Source of the DNA: Mesorhabditis belari
Lineage: Eukaryota > Nematoda > Chromadorea > Rhabditida > Rhabditidae
Direction: 5' to 3'
DNA length: 64,000 bases
NCBI GenBank assembly: GCA_958450365.1
Contig: CAUEEP010000742.1
Span: 3,886,001 to 3,950,000, forward strand
Shown here: piece after piece, positions 34,299 to 44,587 of the stretch
How the letters are laid out: each line of letters begins with the position of its first letter
Numbering within the stretch: the first letter of the stretch is position 1
The notes under the pieces: generated by a model
The model's database searches: none
The model's input: only the letters and a program-made list of their open reading frames with translations
What the model was told of the DNA's origin: nothing
Program-made: the position numbers and the translations under genes

Positions 34299-35316
34299 TT
34301 GATTGATAAAGTTTGTATTTGGCTTTTGGCAATGGATAAATAGAATATTATTCAACAATTTCCTATCAACACAACAATATTTATATCTTACATTCTGTGG
34401 GAATCTTAAAATATTCACATCGACAATCGATCCTTGAGCTCAAGTGGCCGCGTGTTCAGGTGAGCGAGATCTCAAAGCGCTTGAATGTCCCCCGATAAAT
34501 AGAATATTATCCAACAATATATCCAACAATTTCCTATCAATACAACAATATTTTCCGTTTATATCTTACATTCTGTGGGAATCTTAAAATATTCAAGTTT
34601 CTTGCCATCTTTTGTGCAAAGAATTGATGCCGATCTTGAAAAACCCAGTTGGATGTGACGCAAAAAACTTGGCGATCAGACTTGAAAGCATTAACGAAAA
34701 AAGCGGAAAGTGGAGACGCGGATTTGCCACCAATTTTTAAGCGATAAGAAGACGGGAAATGCGGACAGCCGAGGCTGAAACTCATCAATAGAGTAATAAC
34801 TAAAGATCGTAAGTAAACATCGTAACTAAACAACGAGAAAAGAAGCAATGAACTATTAGTGATATGTCAAAATGAATAATTTCAAGGTTTTCATTCCCAT
34901 CTTTCCATTTCATCATCCAGGATCGATAATTAGCTTAACGATCCTGGCTTAACCCTAGCTTAACCCTAGCTTAACCCTAGCTTAACCCGTAACCCTAGCT
35001 TAACACTGGAAGGTTGCGAAAAGTATGTAAGAAGTTCTTGTTTGTAAGCCAATGATATGTATGTAAGCCAATGCTTTTTTCAATTTTCAGAACAAATTGT
35101 TATAAGTCAAACAGTGCTTAGTTTTTGGCTCTGGGACTAAAAGCGTTTTGAGCTATTTTCTCGATCTCTACAAATTTCGAGACTTTTGATAAAGGCATTC
35201 AATCAAGCAATCAACCAATGGGAATTCCTCTTTCCAATACGATCTTTAGAAAGAAAAGAATCAAATAAAAAAAGTCGAAACTAAAGAATACAAATACAAA
35301 CCTCGGTTAGTAAGTA
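34299..35316. other. Region downstream of copy C
   Basis: It contains the copy B-like downstream block, a shortened Tc3 helix-turn-helix relic (34425-34497, gtgagcgagatctcaaagcg) and a ttaaccctagc 12-base array (34945-35005). No gene was identified. Confidence 0.6.
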
Positions 35317-36562
35317 TTAGGGTGTCCCGAATGAAAATACCCTCAACTTCGATTGCAATTTTTTCGGTGTAGCGAACAGCTTCGCGTCTGATTTTTGTTT
35401 TGTTTTAAAGTTATATATCTTTTCTAACTCTATGTTTTTATAAAAATTTACTGCCTTATAATTTTGACTTTTTTCGAATGGAAGATCAGAAGTACCGAAT
35501 TCGGGTGTGCTTGCTCTGCGACTTTAAGCAAGGAAAAAGTGTCCGGGAGAGCCATAGTTCAATCTTGAAATTTTTTGGAGAAGCTGCTTATTTTGAGGAA
35601 GCTTGTAAAAAATGGTTTCAACGATTTAGAGAGGGTGACGAAACTCTACAGGATCGAGGACGTGGTCACTCCCTCCACGATGACGATCTTCGAGAAGCCA
35701 TAGAAGATGACCAAACCTTGTCGACTCAGGAACTTCCAAAAATGTTTTTCTGTAGGCCACACAACAATTGCGGACCATTTACACCGTTCGGGCAAAGCGA
35801 ATCTCGTCGGAGAATGGGTATCCCATCAACTTAGTGACGCTAATAAAGCTACTCGAGCGACTATGGCCGGTATTCTTCTTCATCAATCAAAAAATCGAGG
35901 TTTTTGGGACACTATTGTGACGGCCGATGAAAAATGGATTTACTACGATAACCCATCGCGAAAACAGAAGTGGTTAAGTCCAGGAGAACAGTCAAAAACG
36001 ACGCCACAAGGTGATCCGGATGGAAGAAAGGCCATGTTATCTGTTTGGTGGAATTCCCGTGGTCTGATACATTTTGAGGTTCTACATTCACGTCCAATAG
36101 TTACCTCAGATGTATATGTGCAACAGCTGGAACTTTTAGACCAGGCTCTCAAGAATCAAGGTGTAAACGCATCGACTGTGAGATATCTGCAAGATTACGC
36201 GCGCTCACACACAGCAAAGATGACGCAAGAAAAACTCGAGGAATTGAATTGGGAATGTCTCCCGCAGCCGCCGTATAGTCCAGATCTGGCACCCTCAGAC
36301 TACAGCTTATTTCGATCTATGCAGCACTTCCTGACCGATAAACACTTCAAGGAACACGACGAAGTCCGAATTTGGGTAAGCCAATACTTTGACTCGCAGC
36401 TTCAGGATTTCTTCAGCAAAGGGATCCGAGATTTGAAAGAAAAATGGAGAAAGACTATTGCCAGCAACGGAGAATATCTTTTGGATTACAGCGCCTTTTT
36501 TTCTTTTTGTGGAGATAGATTTGTTTTTCATTAAAAGGGTATTTTCATTCCGGACAACCTAA
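35317..36562 (+). mobile_element. Nearly intact mariner transposon (DD34D)
   Basis: The element is 1246 bp with terminal repeats ttagg(g/t)tgtccgg/cgaatgaaaataccc, flanked by TA (35315-35316, 36563-36564). The transposase starts at ATG 35478 (MEDQKYRIRVCLLCDF). One frameshift lies in the run ccaaaaatg near 35740, and the frame then continues to TAA at 36532-36534. Catalytic sites are visible: TADEKWIYYDN, LQDYARSHTA and PPYSPDLAPSDYSLF. The second motif has DYA where DNA is usual. Only the frameshift and this substitution argue against activity, so the insertion is recent. Confidence 0.92.
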
Positions 36563-36742
36563 TAATAATTGGGAAGTACTAAGCCCGTACTAACGAGCTT
36601 ACTAACCAGGGAACTTTTTCAACTCGGCATCGAGTTCGGAAATGAGACCTAACTCAAAAAAGCGCCCTCTCAAAATTTTTGAGGCCCGAATTACTTCCAT
36701 TCAATCATTATCTTCGGATAAAGACTTTCATTGTCAAACTTG

Positions 36743-37010
36743 CAGTAGGGGTCATAACTTTGGACAGACCCCGCGCGTCAAACTATAATTCCTTCTTTTG
36801 GCTAATAATAGATTTTTCTACCGAAATCGACTATTTTATACAGTTTTTATACCTTTTTTGCAAAATCCAAATTCATGCAGAAAGAATGAACAGGGATAAA
36901 AACTGTATAAAATAGTCGATTTCGGTAGAAAAATCTATTATTAGCAAAAAGAACGAGCAAATTATAGTTTGACGCGCGGGGTGTGTCCAAAGTTATGACC
37001 CCTACTGTAC
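36743..37010. repeat. Palindromic MITE (caguaggggtcataac-type ends)
   Basis: Left arm agtaggggtcataactttgg and right arm ccaaagttatgacccctact are inverted. Complementarity extends about 120 bases per arm through gcgcg and ctaataatagatttttctac. It starts at ca/gtaggg and ends at ctactgta, so TA-type termini are plausible. Confidence 0.85.
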
Positions 37011-37011
37011 G

Positions 37012-37582
37012 GGGTGCGGCAAAAGTTTTGACACTTTTTCTGTAAGCAGTAATTTTTTTCGCTTCAAAAACCCGTGAATTTCAAAAAAACTAACGCCGGA
37101 TTCTAAAAATTTAGGTAGTTTCACCCCAATATAGCCATTTTCATAAAAAGATTTCAACTCTCAATAACTTTTTGACGAGAATTTTTTATATCCCGGTCTG
37201 GTCGCTGAAGATTTTTGCGAAAGTTGACTTAAACTTTGCAGAATGAAATTTTTTCCAAAAACTGCTGTTACCATTTGATAGAACTGAGTTTTTTCTTGAA
37301 AACAAGCCACAAAAAAACTTTATATCTCAAAAACGGAAGGTTTTTGAAGCGATTCTACGCAGGGCACCCAAATCTCAACAGCAAAAAAAAAACTGCTGTA
37401 ACGACCTTTAAACATCCTCATCAAAAGGTTGTTTAGATGGAAATTTTTGTGTAAAAAAGTATATTAGGGGGTAAAGATATCTGAATTTTTTTAATCCGGT
37501 GTTAGTTTTTCAAAAATCGCGTTTTTTCCAGGTCAAACTGCCCGTTTACAAAAAGTGTCGGAACTTTTGCCGCACCCTGTAT
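37012..37582. repeat. MITE of about 570 bp with ggggtgcggcaaaagtttt ends
   Basis: Terminal inverted repeats: left tacggggtgcggcaaaagtt, right aacttttgccgcaccctgta. Sub-terminal match (gacactttttctg versus caaaaagtgtcgg) continues inwards. No transposase is encoded. It abuts the preceding palindrome with only one or two bases between. Confidence 0.8.
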
Positions 37583-37799
37583 GAGCACATTTAATGTAAG
37601 TTAGGTACTGTGGTCACATTGTTTAGGCCTAAAAATTGTACCGAATCAATTGGTCAAGCTGAGCCACAGCAAGCTGGAGAATAGCATGCTTTAAAAGCAA
37701 ACATGAAAAATGAAAAGGTCGGAAAAGACTTTTTTTAATTGGAAAACTTATGGGTACATCATGTTAATAAGTAGGCATTGTTGCATGTCCGATTGACTC

Positions 37800-37880
37800 T
37801 ATTGTTGTTTTGTTGTTGTTGTTGAAGTAGCATTGTTGTTGAAGTAGCATTGTTGAAGTAGCATTGTTGAAGTAGGCATT
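37800..37880. repeat. gttgaagtagcatt repeat
   Basis: Short tandem array of ttgttgaagtagcattg units next to the 3' end of the Cys-rich gene. Confidence 0.75.
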
Positions 37881-37977
37881 GTTGACATGTCCGATTGACT
37901 TTATTGTTTTAGTGATTTCACTGGTTGTATCTATTTCCCACTTTATTGATTTGTGTTGAACAAAGTATTGAAATCAT

Positions 37978-39773
37978 TTATTCCACGAGTTTTTCGTCGA
38001 TTAACACAATTCCCGGATCGCCGCTATCGACGCAATGCGAGCAATAGTTAAGGGTGACCTCGCATTTACCCGAATAGAATCCATGGCTTCCACATCCTTC
38101 ACACCCTTGCCCAGTATAGATTTGTTCAAAGAGATCTTTCAATTGTTTTCCGGTCATTGCTGGATAGTCCCCAGTACATCGAAAGATGGCGGTGCAATGA
38201 TCAAACGTGCGAGACGTGTACGCCTGAATTTTAAGGCTTACAGTCAATATTGAAAGTAGAAAAGAGATCGAATTTCTTGACACTGACGGAACGACCATCA
38301 ACAGTCAATCAAATCAACAGTCAAATTCTTGGAGATGGCTTGTGATCTTCAAAATGTAATCCGTTTCAATTGTGTAGAATACTGTTATGATTGTATCTGA
38401 AGTTTCATGCAGTTAGATCTACTGAGGCCAAAAAAATCGATGATAAAGACTTCAATCACTTATAAAAACTTTTTCAGCGTAAAAATTCTTTACTAATTGG
38501 CTGTTCGGAGTCAAACTCTTCTGGTATAATCATAAATAATTCACAATTCTGACGGATTACATTCGGGATATCACAAGCATTGACTTTCTCATGGTGACGG
38601 TCATGGTGATGGCTCAGGTTCAAGTTGCGCTCAGCCAGAGCTCCGACGGTGTCAAGAAATTGACATATGGGGTCGACTGAGAGAACTTGTAAGAACCGAA
38701 AAGATATTCCAGAACTAGTAAACTTTCATACTCGCTTGAAAACTTGAACTTGAAAACTTTTACATTTCGGTGAGGGGAAAAATTTGGAAAAACCCGTGTT
38801 TTGCCCTCCCCGAAACGATTTCTAGGAGGACAATTACTCGCTTTACCTGACATGGTTATTAACCTGCTCATTTCAACCAGTTTTTGGTATGCTCATAATC
38901 AACTCAAGAAAAGCAAAGGATCTCATGCTAATTTTGTCATATTTTGTACACAAAAATTTTCTATAGTTAAAAGAAAACAGAAAGTTTGCGCGTCTTCCAG
39001 ATGCAACCAATTCGTTGGAAGTCCGCAGGTTTTTCCTTTTTATCAATTTTCCCTAACCTTACCTAGTTAAATAAAAGCTCAGCATCTAAAACTAAAATTA
39101 AAAAGCAAATTAAAAATGAAATTTTAAGGCAAAATGTCAGGTAAAAAAAGGCTTCGGAGAAGAGTATTGTTAACAATTAACATTCCTGTCGGCATGGAGA
39201 AAAGATTGCGCGTCTAAAGCCTAAAGATCCTAAAGATCCTAAAGATCCTAAAGATCCTAAAGATTCTAAAGAGCCTAAAGATCCTAAAGATCCCAAAGAG
39301 TCTAAAGATTCTAAAGAGCCTAAAGATCCTAAAGATCCCAAAGAGTCTAAAGATTCTAAAGATCTTAACGAGCCTAAAGATCCTAAAGATCCTAAAGAGC
39401 CTAAAGAACCTAAAGATCCTAAAAAGTCTAAAGATCTTAAAGAGTCTAAAGATCCTAAAGGTCCTAAAGATCCTAAAGATCCTAAAGAACCTAAAGATCT
39501 TAAAGATCCTAAAGATCTTAAAGAGCCTAAATAGCCAGTTTAGAATTCGTTTTTCCAGGAAAAGTTACTCTACGGTGAAAGCAAAGTAATTCTCACGTAA
39601 AAAAAAGATAGTTTTTAAGACCAAACCTGGTATGTGTGCTCATCAGTATAACGTTGAAATGCTGGTCGACAGATTTTATGCATTCCTTTATAACAAAACC
39701 AACTACCATGACAGTTATTCTCATAGGCATAGAGAGAAGTAAAAGCAAAGAAAAGCAGAAGAAACGCATTCAT
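37978..39773 (-). CDS. Small secreted Cys-rich protein (unrecognised family)
   Basis: Two exons, 39773-39627 and 38223-37978, join in phase 0 to give 130 residues. The N-terminus MNAFLLLFFAFTSLYA is a clear signal peptide. The mature part has ten Cys: CHGSWFCYKGMHKIC, DHCTAIFRC, GQGCEGCGSHGFYSGKC and NYCSHC. This even number fits disulfide pairing. I do not recognise the family. The 1.4-kb intron holds a 9-base minisatellite and a duplicated block with sulfotransferase relics. A truncated copy of exon 1 lies at 30462-30390. Joining these two exons is an inference from phase, acceptor/donor quality and Cys parity; each could belong to separate transcripts. Confidence 0.6.
38590..39690. repeat. 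Segmental duplicate of 29690-30460
   Basis: The block from attgactttctcatggtgac to the Cys-rich first exon matches 29670-30462 in the same orientation at high identity, apart from expansion of the aaagatcct array (39225-39535). It includes sulfotransferase exon 2/3 relics (38990-39180). Breakpoints fall inside the Cys-rich first exon at one end. Confidence 0.75.
39222..39535. repeat. 9-bp minisatellite (aaagatcct)
   Basis: About 34 units of aaagatcct with aaagagcct, aaagagtct and aaagatctt variants. The homologous position at 30290 has only two units, so the array expanded after duplication. Confidence 0.95.
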
Positions 39774-39971
39774 TTTCGAAATGAAGATGACTTTTATCAA
39801 AACAAAACAAATTTTTATAGTGACTCTCTTTATCAGGTTTATAGATAAGCTGTTTATTGAAGGGGAAAGAAAAATAAATGATTGTTTATGACTTGAAAAG
39901 CTATTTTTAAGAGCTTATCCGAGTTTAGAGTTATAAATAAAGTTATAAATCAGATCAGATGTTTATTCTAA

Positions 39972-40491
39972 TAGGTTGATGCATAAGTCTTTTGGTTTTT
40001 TTCGTACTTCTGTTAAAAAGTAACAAATTCACGAATTAATCTATAGTTTGCTCTATAAAAAAAGTGTTTTTTTGTTCAATTTGCATCTTTTTAAATGAAT
40101 TTCGGTTCACTTTCAAGCAAATTCGAGAGTGAAAAACGCCTTTTTCGTAAAAATCTATAAAAAACTCTACGGAAAAATTGGCTGAATGAATTTCTCTGAA
40201 ATTTTGGCGAAATATCAAACGTTTTTTTTCTCTATCTTTTATCTATTGACACGAAGATAGGTTTTCTTTAGCTAAGGTGTCTAAGCCGCATCATCGAGTT
40301 AGCCCTTTTTGACTACCCGACTTCATACTCTCAAGAAAATCCAGGCATTAAATATTTTTAAACCCGTTTTAATGTTATTTTGCAGAAAAATAATTGGTTT
40401 TTCTAATGAAATCAACCGTAGTTTAATTGGTGCATTTGTTGGCTTGAAACGGCAGACGAAAAGGAACGAAAAGACTTATGCATCAACCTAA
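39972..40491. repeat. 520-bp MITE with mariner-like taggttgatgcataagtc ends, copy 1
   Basis: Inverted termini taggttgatgcataagtctt and aagacttatgcatcaaccta resemble mariner TIRs. A second, nearly identical copy in the opposite orientation lies at 56601-57111. Both carry two short open frames of about 60 codons that are not recognisable transposases. Low divergence suggests recent mobilisation by another element. Confidence 0.85.
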
Positions 40492-40555
40492 TAGGTGATA
40501 GGCTGTCAGCAATGGTGATAGGCTGTCACCATGTAGTATCCCGCGCTCCAAGAAC

Positions 40556-40835
40556 AATAATTAAAAAAAAATATTAAAAAATTTTATTAAAAAAAAAAAA
40601 AATAAAAAATTTTAAAAAAAAAAAAAAAATTTATTTAATAAATTTATAAAATAAAAATATTAAATAAAATAAAATAAAAAATTAATTTTAAAAAAATAAA
40701 AAAGTTTAAATTATAAAATTTACGTTTATTAAATTAAGTTTTGTGTTTTGATATTTTTTAAAGAAATAAAATTAATAAATAAATGTGTGTTTAAAAAAAA
40801 AAAGATAAAAATTTTGATATATCATTTTTTAAAAA
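40556..40835. repeat. A/T-only low-complexity stretch
   Basis: Almost 280 bases consist of A and T runs (aaaatttta type) with very few G or C. It may be a degenerate poly(A)/poly(T) tract and could be error-prone in assembly. Confidence 0.85.
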
Positions 40836-41029
40836 ATATGTGAGCAATGAAAAGGAGATGGGATGGAAATCCACTTTTGATCGAGATCTTTCAATCATTT
40901 TGAAAGCCGATCTAATAGATTCTACCTATTTTTCGTTGCAAATCTCGCCTTTTCTCCCGAGGCAAAAAAGATCTCGATCAAAAGTGGATTTCTATCCCAT
41001 CTCCTTTTCATTGCTCACATAGAAACACA

Positions 41030-41280
41030 CCAGTGTAAATTTGCGCATTTCCAGCTTTTTTCGGATTCTTTTGATTTTTGCACTCGTTTTATTGCGGACA
41101 ATTGAAACAGCAAAGAAAAAGCCCAAATTCAGAGAGATTCAAGAGTCAAAAACATTCCCAGTTTGCTAATTGATTGTACCGTTTGCACAAAGGCCTAAAA
41201 ATGATGTATTAATAGCTGTATCGTTTTCACTTTACCCAACTTGCTTGCGCCAACAAATAACCGAAAACTGTTAAACTTTA
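41030..41280 (+). pseudogene. Sulfotransferase relic E (exon 1, 5 and 7 fragments)
   Basis: 41085-41130 matches exon 1 (cactcgttttattgcggac, acagcaaagaaaaagccc). It jumps to exon 5 (gagtcaaaaacattcccag, 41145-41185) and then to an intron/exon 7 piece (caacttgcttgcgccaacaa). The internal exons are deleted. A mariner fossil follows immediately. Confidence 0.75.
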
Positions 41281-42111
41281 GATTTGCAAGAGAGTGTTGC
41301 ATAGACAGGAACAAGTGGTAATCTGAGGGAGCGATATCAGGCGAATAGGGCAGATGAGGCACAAGTTTCCAGCCTAATTCTTCTATGGTGTTTTGAGCCA
41401 AGTTTGATGTGTGGCATTGTGAGCGAGTAAATGGATTGTCCTTGGATTAACACCTCTTTCTCGTAGAATTTCATCAACTTTCTTCAGCTGTTCGGCGTAG
41501 ATTTGAGAAGTTATAGTTTTTGAAGATTTTCGTAATTCAAAATAAACGATTCCTTTCATATTCCAAAAGACCGACAGCATAACTTTCTTTCCGTGAAGTT
41601 CTGGATGTGATGTCGAAATCGACCTTTCTCCTTTGCTCAACTATTGTCTTTTGCGTGTTGTATTATTGAAATCTGTTCACTTTTCGTCCATCATCAACAT
41701 GCTTTCAAAAAAAAGCACCGTCCGTAGCCTTTTTCAATAGAATCCGAGACAATAAAACTCGATTGGCTTTGTTTTCAGGGGATAATTCATTTGGGACCCA
41801 TTGGCCACAACGATTCTTTTTTCCAATAAGCGCAAGGTGTCGAGAAATTGTGCTTCGGCTAATTCGGGCAAAGTTTGAGTTGGATCCAACTCGACAACCT
41901 CCAGCAACTCCGCATTATCGAAGGCAACTGGACAATATCCATCTTCCAAGCTGTCATCTCCTTCACGTCGGAACCATTCCTGGCAAGTTCTTTCACTCAA
42001 AATGTTTTCTCCGAATGCTTCACAAAGATTCCGGTGCGACTGCGATGCTGATTTCTTCATTTTGAAGTCATAGAGAAGACACGCCCCCAACACGAGTTTT
42101 TGATCCGTCAT
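41195..42111 (-). pseudogene. Mariner transposase fossil
   Basis: In gene order the minus strand reads MTDQKLVLGACLLYDFKM, an HTH region with EWFRREGDDSLEDG, then NAELLEVVELDPTQTLPELA. After frame changes come GKKVMLSVFWNMKGIVYFEL, LLAHNATHQTWL (second Asp replaced by His-Asn) and PYSPDIAPSDYHLFLSMQ. Several frameshifts and the loss of the second catalytic Asp make it dead. It is closely related to the deleted copy at 29222-29600. Confidence 0.85.
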
Positions 42112-42305
42112 CTTGGACCTAAGATCATGTAATATTTAAAGATAGCAATAGTTGTGAAAATAAGTGCACTGTTCCAGGAGAAATACTTAAGTTTTATCTT
42201 CAAAAAAATCATAACAATTCACCCAATTCTGGAGAATTTAGTAATACGAAAATGACAAGAAGATCACGCTGCTTATCTCAAGAAAGATCGTTTTTATTAC
42301 TTTTT
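42112..42305. other. Unassigned AT-rich spacer
   Basis: No coding or repeat signal was recognised between the mariner fossil and the SL1-like tandem units. Confidence 0.5.
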
Positions 42306-42309
42306 TCTT

Positions 42310-42720
42310 TCTTTCGTTCTTTGTGCTTTTACGGAAACGCGTGCCAAACTGGCGCACCAAACTTGGGTAATTAAACCGGCTGAGGGCGATTGGAGACCTA
42401 CCAATCCGGGGCAATGTGCCAGACGCCGCTTTTATCTGCGAGCGACGGCAAAAGTATGCACAATAGTCTTTTCAATGATTGGAAACGATTTCAATGATTT
42501 TTGGAAACGACTTGCGAGCTCTGAAGACTGTCGTTCTTTGTGCTTCCACGTAAGCCCGCGCTTTCTGGCAACTTCTGGCGCACCAAACTTGGGTAATTAA
42601 ACCGGTGGCGAGAGCCTTCCGGCCGCTCCTATCCAGCGCTGTGTGCCAGACGCCGCTTTTTTCCACATGGAAGGTACGCACCCGGTCTTTTCAGTGATTG
42701 AAAGATTTGGTGAGAAAATA
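42310..42720 (-). ncRNA. Two tandem SL1-like RNA gene units (candidate or degenerate)
   Basis: On the minus strand, positions 42377-42358 and 42603-42584 each read ggtttaattacccaagtttg, identical to the first 20 bases of the 22-base nematode SL1 leader. Both then continue gtgcgccag, so the usual terminal AG before the GT donor is missing. Each unit has a conserved block aaaagcggcgtctggcac about 40-57 bases upstream, the position expected for a snRNA-type proximal element. Each also has a conserved aagcacaaagaacga about 35-50 bases downstream. An Sm site of the usual form was not found. They may be diverged SL RNA genes or pseudogenes. The units are about 226 bases apart and GC-richer than their surroundings. 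Confidence 0.5.
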
Positions 42721-43519
42721 GTCAAATTCAAGCACAAGCTTCAAATTTTCAATTGCCAATATCCCAAAATCTTGAAAAATCTCAATTCTTCAATGAGCTA
42801 AGGCATATTTCGAGAAACGTGTTCCCCACAAAAAAGGCACGTTAACTAAACCTTGATTTGCAAAGAAAAGAAATGTGGACGCATGAGCAAGAATGTGCAA
42901 ATGCTGTAAATCATTGACTATTTTGGGTGAGAGGAAAGCGATGAGAGTGCAAGTTTGAAGGATTTGAAGTTTGAAGGACACGAACTGTCAATTCGAGATT
43001 TTCGCTTTAGAACTCTTGATCAGAATTCATCCAAAAGTAATTGTTATTGGTTTCAAATTCGTTTCGAATTTGCTTAACGAGGCTTTACATTTATTATTTC
43101 TACCTTTAAACACGATAAAAATGATAAAAATGCCTTTTTTGGTTAATTTTTTTGGTAAAGGAATGGAAAAATTTCAGGAATTATGGAAATTTCGAAGAAT
43201 TTCACAAAGCTAATTTTAAGCTGCCTTCTTTTTAGCCTGTGAATCCTGTAAAACACTATAGAAATGTGATTTTTGAATGATTCGGACAAATCCTTAAAGA
43301 TTTGAGCACTCAATTGCTTAATGAAAACTAGAACTGGAACTAAAATCACTGTCAAAAGCTTCGACCACACTTTTACCTACTCAAACTCGCTTTTTCCCAA
43401 ACAAACCCTGGATCCAATCAATGGAGAATTTCACGGAGCATCTTTTGACGTAAAAAGCAGCCCGATCCGTCAAAGTATGGCTGAGAAACAGCCCAAAAAC
43501 TAAACTGCTTAGATCGTCT

Positions 43520-43800
43520 TGGCTGTTCTTTGTGCACGATCACAATCGCGCACGATCACAATCGCACACGCGCCGACACAACGCGCCGACACAACGCGCA
43601 CGACAAACGCGCACGATCACAACGCGCACGACACAACGCGCACGACACACGCGCACGATCACCGCGCACGACCAACGCGCACGATCACAACGCGCACGCA
43701 CCGCACGATCACATCGCGCCGACACACGCGCCGACCACGCGCACGACCCGCGCACGACAAACGCGGACACACCCACACGCACGATCACAATCGCACACTG
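43520..43800. repeat. GC-rich acgcgcacgac/atcac simple repeat
   Basis: An array of degenerate units (cgcacgatcacaacg, cgcgccgacacaacg and similar). It keeps several frames open on both strands, giving Thr/Arg/His-rich artefact proteins. It is unusually GC-rich for this window and directly precedes an rRNA fragment. Confidence 0.9.
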
Positions 43801-43861
43801 ACAGAGGGCATTTACTTATAGCAAGTCCTTTCGCCCTTCCCCTGCCTTTGTGTCCACTCTC

Positions 43862-44332
43862 ACATCGGTCCAATCGGGTTGAAGGGGTATAAACGAATTT
43901 TAAAGAGAGAGTTTGAAGAAGCTTGCTTCTCGCTTCCTCGGTGCCTAACCCGTTCGTGGAAGGCGGCGCCCGGAGCCATGGGCTGGCCCGGGTCGATTGT
44001 ACGAATAGCCCCGAGCAACAAAAAGCCGAAAGGTTGACCGAAAGGATGTTGTGGAAAGAACCACAGTCTCCCGTGAGGGATACAGCTGAAGTTCATGGAA
44101 TCGCTACTATTTCGCACTGCCACCCGTGGAGGGAGGCAGAATGGTCTGTTGCTCGTAACCGGATTACAATTATGCTCCCTTTGGGCTCCGGCTTCCATCA
44201 GCTGTCCGCTACTCGACAGTCGTCTAGATGGTGGAAGTTTGGACACCCCATTGGAGGGACCGCGAGGTTCTTAAACCGACTGGGGATCCGATCAATCCCT
44301 TTTAGCATCAACAAAGTGTAACTTCGGAGCAT
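43862..44332 (+). rRNA. Large-subunit (28S) rRNA fragment, likely pseudogene
   Basis: The plus strand carries conserved eukaryotic LSU rRNA sequence, for example ggtcgattgtacgaatagcc, gttcatggaatcgctac, cgtaaccggattacaatt and ccattggagggaccgcgag. The antisense frame is the familiar spurious protein translated from LSU rRNA (MNFSCIPHGRLWFFPQHPFG type). Only about 460 bases are present; neither the rest of 28S nor 18S/5.8S follows. It is therefore a fragment or inserted pseudogene, and plus-strand and antisense frames over it are not proteins. Confidence 0.75.
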
Positions 44333-44348
44333 TCTCCTACTTACGCTG

Positions 44349-44398
44349 CGCGCACCTTAGCAAGCTGAGCATTCTTGCTCAGCTTGCTAAGGTGCGCG
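44349..44398. repeat. Perfect 23-bp GC-rich hairpin
   Basis: The arm cgcgcaccttagcaagctga plus gca is followed by a four-base loop ttct and the exact reverse complement. It sits immediately after the LSU rRNA fragment, ahead of a GC-rich segment with open frames on both strands. Confidence 0.9.
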
Positions 44399-44587
44399 AT
44401 TCTTGCGGGAGTCGGTGCCATCGCCAAGGACCAGACGTGGACCTCGGATCCCAAGAGTCTTCGGACTACAGGGTGGCGGAGTGCGAAGTCCAGCCACCTC
44501 CTCGTGGTGCACTCTGGGCACTTCCTGGAAACAGGAAGTGGCGAAGAGCTGGACAAAAAAGGGAAAGAGCTTTTGGAGAAGTTCTAA
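44375..44587 (+). other. GC-rich open segment of unknown nature
   Basis: About 210 bases open in several frames on both strands. The plus frame reads LLSLLRCAILAGVGAIAKDQ early and ends LDKKGKELLEKF. I recognise no family. Composition matches the neighbouring rRNA fragment rather than nearby genes, so I treat it as part of the same GC-rich insertion and not as a called gene. Confidence 0.3.

Noticed and set aside
34537..34848. A 103-codon minus-strand frame downstream of sulfotransferase C
   Set aside because: It has no recognisable domain and crosses the duplicated downstream block with Tc3 debris, so I did not call it.
42790..43503. Signal-peptide-like minus frames (MWSKLLTVILVPVLVF, MSFKLQILQTC) and a 60-codon plus frame
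   Set aside because: Each is short and none links to a second exon with matching phase. The evidence is too weak to annotate a gene.
43519..43892. Three long overlapping plus-strand frames and one minus frame rich in Thr/Arg/His/Asp
   Set aside because: They all read the same cgcacgac simple repeat. Open frames on every phase are expected from this composition.
43860..44321. Open frames of 128-132 codons on both strands
   Set aside because: They overlie the large-subunit rRNA fragment. The antisense product is a well-known spurious rRNA translation.
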